From Mycolicibacterium sp. 018/SC-01/001 (lineage in GTDB: Bacteria > Actinomycetota > Actinomycetes > Mycobacteriales > Mycobacteriaceae), in the NCBI RefSeq assembly GCF_007096635.1, contig NZ_VKAA01000008.1, forward strand, positions 1 through 64,000: a stretch of 64,000 nt of DNA. Reading direction: 5' to 3'. Below the pieces are notes generated by a model. The model saw nothing but the letters and a program-made list of their open reading frames with translations, ran no database searches and was not told the origin of the DNA. This document shows, piece after piece, positions 60,478-64,000 of this stretch; within the stretch, counting starts at the first letter, position 1; every line of letters begins with the position of its first letter. The translations under genes and the position numbers were made by a program.

Positions 60478-61704
60478 TCAGGCCGATTCCTGACGTGCCC
60501 GTACCGCGTAGGTGACCATTCCCACCGCGACGACCGCCGACCCCGCCAGCACCGAACTCAGCGGCAGCGTGACCGCCAGTGCCAGGCAACCGATCAGTCC
60601 GATGACCGGAATCACCCTGCGCCCCAGCGTGAACGCCGAAGCGTTCGCGATCGCGTAGTACAGCAGCACACCGAAGCTGGAGAACCCGATCGCAACGCGC
60701 ACGTCGACCAGCGCGGTCACCAGCGCGACCACGATGCCGACCGCCACCTCGGCACGATGCGGGGTGCCCAGACGCGGATGCACGGCGGCCAACGTGTGCG
60801 GCAGGTGGCGGTCGCGCGCCATGGCCAGCGTGGTGCGGGATACGCCCAGCAGCAGCGCCAGCAGCGCGCCGAGCGCTCCGATCGCCGCGCCGGCGCTGAC
60901 GACGGGCACCAGGCCGCCGAACCCGGCGGCCCGGATCGCTTCCGACAGCGGCGCATCGGCGGCCGCCAGGCGTGCGCTGCCCAACTCGGCGAGCACCGCG
61001 ACGGCCACGACGGCGTAGACGACCAGCGTGATACCGAGCGCGATCATGACCGCCCGCGGGATGGTGCGGGCCGGGTCGCGGACCTCCTCGCCCAGCGTCG
61101 CGATCCGGGCGTACCCGGCGAACGCGAAGAACAGCAGCCCCGCGGCCTGCAGCACCCCGTAGAGCGAGGGATCGTCACCGGTCAGCCGGCCGGCGTCGGG
61201 GGTGCCCGAGCCGACGATCAACGCTACGACGAGCGCCAGCACAGCGAGCACCACGGCGACGATCACCCGGGTCACCAGCGCCGACTTCTGCACGCCCGCA
61301 TACCCGATCGCGGTCAGCGCCACCACCGAGGCGACGGCGACCGCCGTCGCGTGCGCGGGCCACACATAGTGCCCGACGGTCAGTGCCATCGCCGCGCACG
61401 ACGCCGTCTTGCCGACCACGAAACTCCAGCCAGCCGTGTGTCCCCAGAACGGGCCGAGCCGCTCGCGACCGTAGACGTAGGTGCCGCCCGACTGCGGGTG
61501 GCGTGCGGCCAGCCACGCCGACGAGAGCGCGTTGCACCCGGCCACGACGGCGGCGATCGCGAGCCCGATCAGCAGGCCCGTTCCGGCGACGGCCGCCGCC
61601 GGTGCCAGCGCCACGAAGATCCCGGCGCCGATCATGGCGCCCAACCCGAGCACGACCGTGTCGAGCGTGCCGAGCCGTCGCGCGAGCGCGGGCCCGTCGG
61701 TCAC
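60478..61704 (-). CDS. APC-superfamily amino acid/polyamine permease
   Basis: A 408-residue transporter with about 12 helices. The helix-1 motif GLGAMIGAGIFVALAPAAAV is the APC substrate/Na+ site, followed by SSAWLAARHPQSGGTYVYGRERLG in the helix 2-3 region and GYARIATLGEEVRDPARTIPRA after helix 6. The substrate is an amino acid or amine, not defined further. The GTG at 61704 is one base after the stop of the upstream small gene, so they form an operon; the open frame beyond that is shadow. Confidence 0.88.
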   Translation of the reverse strand: MTDGPALARRLGTLDTVVLGLGAMIGAGIFVALAPAAAVAGTGLLIGLAIAAVVAGCNALSSAWLAARHPQSGGTYVYGRERLGPFWGHTAGWSFVVGKTASCAAMALTVGHYVWPAHATAVAVASVVALTAIGYAGVQKSALVTRVIVAVVLAVLALVVALIVGSGTPDAGRLTGDDPSLYGVLQAAGLLFFAFAGYARIATLGEEVRDPARTIPRAVMIALGITLVVYAVVAVAVLAELGSARLAAADAPLSEAIRAAGFGGLVPVVSAGAAIGALGALLALLLGVSRTTLAMARDRHLPHTLAAVHPRLGTPHRAEVAVGIVVALVTALVDVRVAIGFSSFGVLLYYAIANASAFTLGRRVIPVIGLIGCLALAVTLPLSSVLAGSAVVAVGMVTYAVRARQESA

Positions 61705-61705
61705 G

Positions 61706-61972
61706 TCACTTCTGGCGGATGACGTTGCCGCCCAGGTAGGCCCCGTAGGCGAGCAGTCCGAGCAGGGCGAGCTTGCGTGTCTTGGCGGCGGCGAGCCCGA
61801 GCCCGAGGGCGGTCTCGATGCCCCCATCGACGTACACGTGGGTACGCGTGTTGTCCGGGAACGCGGCCTTCGTCATGCCCTCGTAGATCTGCGGGGCGAC
61901 GAAATGCGACAGGCCGGTCGCGGCCAAACCCAGCCCGGCGATCTTGGCGGCGGATGAATTCTGTTGCGGCAC
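61706..61972 (-). CDS. Conserved small membrane protein, unknown function
   Basis: An 88-residue protein with two hydrophobic segments (AAKIAGLGLAATGLSHFVAP near the start; ALLGLLAYGAYLGGNVI near the end) around a short polar stretch, NTRTHVYVDGG. The pattern resembles small mycobacterial two-helix proteins, but I cannot name the family. The GTG start lies seven bases after the stop of the flavin monooxygenase, so it shares that mRNA. Confidence 0.75.
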   Translation of the reverse strand: MPQQNSSAAKIAGLGLAATGLSHFVAPQIYEGMTKAAFPDNTRTHVYVDGGIETALGLGLAAAKTRKLALLGLLAYGAYLGGNVIRQK

Positions 61973-61979
61973 AGCAGTC

Positions 61980-63470
61980 CTAACTGATCTGGTAGTCGCT
62001 CAAGGGGAATTCCGACGCTTCCCGGATCGCGGTGCGCGTCGACATCGGCCGCAGCAGGCTCGGTTCGCCGTGCGGGTTGAAGTAGTAGGAGCGCGAGCTC
62101 GCGCAATTGCCCCGGGTCCACAGCGAGTCCCCGAGCAACTCCGTCATGCGGTCCAGATACTCGGCGTTGGCGGCTTCGGTGACCTCGAACGTCGTCGCAC
62201 CCCGGCGCTCGAGTTCGCCGAACAGCCGATCCATCAGCCGCATCTGGTATTCCATCGTGTTGAAGAAGTTCAACCCGAGGAAGGCGTACGGACTGGCCAG
62301 TGACAGATAGTTCGGGAAGTACGGCATCGAGACGCCCTGATAGGCCTGGAACCGGTTGTCCCGCCACCACTTCCCGAGATCACGGCCCTCGCGCCCGATC
62401 ACCTCGATCGCGGGGAAGTTGGCCTCCCAGAGGTCGAACCCGGTGGCCAGCACCAGCGTGTCGATGACGGTCTTCGTACCGTCGGCGTTGACGATGCCGT
62501 CGGCGGTGACGTGGTCGATGCCGTCGCTCTGCAGGTGCACGTGCGGTTTGGTGAACGTGCGGAAGTAGCTGTTGGAGAACGTCGGTCGCTTGCACCCGAT
62601 GTCGTAGTCGGGGGTGAGCCTGCGGCGCAGTTCTTTGTCACGGACCTGGATGAACTGGTTGATCTTGCACAGGTCCATCGCCGAGATGTTCAGTCGCCGA
62701 AAGAGCGGCACCTTGTAGTGCACCACGCCGACATTGATCATCATCTCGTAGATGGTGTCGGTGATCGCCCGAACAACGCGCTGCACCAATGGAATTCGCC
62801 GGAAAATCCGCTTGGTGCGCTCGGAGATCGCGAAGTCGAGCTTGGGGGCCACCCAGATGGGGGTGCGCTGATAGACGGTCAGGTCGGCGGCCGTCTTGGC
62901 CAGCTCGGGAATGAGCTGCACAGCCGTCGCGCCGGTGCCGATCACGGCCACCCGCTGTCCCGCCGGATCGTAGGAGTCGTCCCAGTCGGTGGTGTGCAGC
63001 ACCCTGCCCTCGAACGTCTCGATACCGGGGATCTCGGGCAGGCGGGGCTGGGACAGGAAGCCGGTCGCGGTGAACAGATAGCGCGCCGCCAGCGTCTCGC
63101 CGTCGGCGAGCGTCACGTGCCAGCACGCGGCCTCCTCGTCCCAGCGGGCTCCCGAGACGACCACGTTGAAGCGCATGTGCCGGCGCACGTCGTACTTGTC
63201 GGCGACGTCGTCGGCGTACTGCTTGATCTCCGAACCGGTGGAGAACAGTCGCGACCAGTTGGGGTTCGGCTCGAAGAAGTAGGAGTAGGTGGTGGTCGGC
63301 ACGTCGACCGCCAGCCCGGGGTAGTGGTTGACGTACCAGGTACCGCCGAGGTCGTCTTCTCTGTCGAGGATCACGAAGTTCTCGTAGCCCATCCGCTTGA
63401 GCTGGATGGCGGCCCCGATTCCGGCGAATCCGGCCCCTACGATGACCGCGTCGTACTGCACCGAAGTCAT
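61980..63470 (-). CDS. Flavin-containing monooxygenase, Baeyer-Villiger type
   Basis: A 496-residue FAD/NADPH monooxygenase. FAD motif GAGFAG (12-17), GGTWYVNHYPGLAVDVP, the Baeyer-Villiger-like fingerprint FEGRVLHTTDWD (153-164) and NADP motif GTGATA (178-183). It belongs to the cyclohexanone/phenylacetone monooxygenase-like group, different from the EthA-like enzyme at 25.7 kb. Substrates are likely ketones. TACCGT on the reverse strand (63478-63483) ends seven bases before the ATG, suggesting a leaderless mRNA. It heads an operon with the small membrane protein and the APC permease. Confidence 0.9.
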   Translation of the reverse strand: MTSVQYDAVIVGAGFAGIGAAIQLKRMGYENFVILDREDDLGGTWYVNHYPGLAVDVPTTTYSYFFEPNPNWSRLFSTGSEIKQYADDVADKYDVRRHMRFNVVVSGARWDEEAACWHVTLADGETLAARYLFTATGFLSQPRLPEIPGIETFEGRVLHTTDWDDSYDPAGQRVAVIGTGATAVQLIPELAKTAADLTVYQRTPIWVAPKLDFAISERTKRIFRRIPLVQRVVRAITDTIYEMMINVGVVHYKVPLFRRLNISAMDLCKINQFIQVRDKELRRRLTPDYDIGCKRPTFSNSYFRTFTKPHVHLQSDGIDHVTADGIVNADGTKTVIDTLVLATGFDLWEANFPAIEVIGREGRDLGKWWRDNRFQAYQGVSMPYFPNYLSLASPYAFLGLNFFNTMEYQMRLMDRLFGELERRGATTFEVTEAANAEYLDRMTELLGDSLWTRGNCASSRSYYFNPHGEPSLLRPMSTRTAIREASEFPLSDYQIS

Positions 63471-63477
63471 GCGGTAG

Positions 63478-63483
63478 ACGGTA
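63478..63483 (-). promoter_or_regulatory. -10 box (TACCGT) for the flavin monooxygenase, leaderless
   Basis: On the reverse strand TACCGT ends seven bases before the ATG at 63470, with no Shine-Dalgarno sequence between. Confidence 0.45.
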
Positions 63484-63507
63484 CTAGAGGTCCCGCCAAT
63501 CGCCGGA

Positions 63508-63996
63508 TCAGCCCTTGATGGAGCCGGCGCGCGGCGGGTTCAGCGTCGCCACACAGGTGACTGCGCGGTCCCCGCTGGCCCAGGTTTCGGCGGTCGGGTA
63601 CAGCACGTAGAGCTGCACGCCGTTGTCGGTCATCGAGGCAGGGGAGTAGGTGGCCAGAGCGGGACTGCACTTCTGGCTGTAGGCCTCCACGGCGGGCTGG
63701 CCCGGGAAATCCCCGTCGGGCATGTTCAACACGGCGAACACCTCGCCGGCGTGGGTCTGCGCGCAGTCGACGGTCTGCACCCGCATCACCTTGTCGCCCG
63801 TCGGGATCTCGGACAGGCAATCCCCGACCTTGACGTCAGTGGCGGTGACGTTGCCGGATCCGGCGACGGCCCACACGATCACGCCGCCGACGACCACGAG
63901 CAGCAGGACCGCGGCGAGACCGCCGATCAGCCACCACTTCGCCGTGCTCTTCTTCTGCGGCGGTGGGTACGGGCCGGGATATCCCTGGTAGGGCAT
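63508..63996 (-). CDS. Septum-formation-family membrane protein (start near window edge)
   Basis: A 162-residue protein with a Pro/Tyr/Gly-rich cytosolic N-terminus (YQGYPGPYPPPQ), one helix (about 21-46) and an extracytoplasmic domain with Cys residues (GDCLSEIP; VDCAQTHAGEVF; QKCSPA; VTCVATLNPP) typical of the Septum_form domain common in actinobacteria. The ATG at 63996 is only four bases from the window end, so a longer N-terminus cannot be excluded. The function is unknown. Confidence 0.75.
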   Translation of the reverse strand: MPYQGYPGPYPPPQKKSTAKWWLIGGLAAVLLLVVVGGVIVWAVAGSGNVTATDVKVGDCLSEIPTGDKVMRVQTVDCAQTHAGEVFAVLNMPDGDFPGQPAVEAYSQKCSPALATYSPASMTDNGVQLYVLYPTAETWASGDRAVTCVATLNPPRAGSIKG

Positions 63997-64000
63997 CGGA

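Overview
The window is a stretch of GC-rich actinobacterial chromosome, almost certainly from an environmental, fast-growing Mycobacterium (Mycolicibacterium). The main reason is a gene order that matches, from memory, the M. tuberculosis Rv0406c–Rv0418 neighbourhood: MBL-fold hydrolase, fgd, pta–ackA, pknG–glnH–glnX, mutT3, thiE, thiO–thiS–thiG and lpqL. Genes are packed tightly, with ATGA/GTGA stop-start overlaps and many GTG starts. Several genes have a TANNNT -10 box 6-7 nt before the start codon, as in leaderless mycobacterial mRNAs. I see no tRNA, rRNA, insertion sequence, prophage or CRISPR array, and no gene-free stretch over 300 bases.

Layout. 1-3.7 kb: the 3' part of a 13E12/DUF222-type HNH gene, two overlapping DUF899 thioredoxin-like genes, and a divergent ArsR gene coupled to an SRPBCC-GNAT fusion, with two matching operator-like palindromes. 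3.7-16.7 kb: MBL hydrolase, fgd, a membrane EEP-family hydrolase, then a four-gene reverse-strand exopolysaccharide operon (membrane protein, BcsA-like glycosyltransferase, BcsB-like protein, GT-C-like membrane protein) lying between fgd and pta-ackA; then a STAS-domain gene. 16.9-31.1 kb: the PknG-GlnH-GlnX amino-acid-sensing operon, mutT3, thiE, a TPP riboswitch driving thiO-thiS-thiG plus an SGNH hydrolase, an EthA-like Baeyer-Villiger monooxygenase behind an EthR-like operator, an alpha/beta hydrolase, and a tandem pair of LpqL-type M28 lipoproteins, the second with an altered active site.

31-45 kb: a catabolic island that looks purpose-built for a cationic or N-methylated amine. It has a PotABCD-type ABC importer, a Rieske oxygenase, a class III aminotransferase, two FAD amine-oxidase-type enzymes, an ADP-forming acyl-CoA synthetase, a cupin, an acyl-CoA dehydrogenase and a TetR regulator. 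Four promoter regions in the island share a 20-bp operator, TWGACTGA-N4-TCAGTCAA, whose left arm is also the -10 box. This is the strongest candidate for an undescribed system here.

45-52 kb: a second self-contained catabolic locus. Two divergent operons (sugar-phosphate-isomerase-like, SDR, NCS2 permease; and MFS permease, split transketolase, GntR) share TGTYGACA-type operator repeats. No sugar kinase is present, so the substrate is unclear. 52-60 kb: a complete kdp potassium-uptake operon, kdpF-A-B-C-D-E, preceded by a 27-codon membrane micro-ORF. 60-64 kb: an APC permease, a small membrane protein, a second flavin monooxygenase and a septum-formation-family membrane protein.
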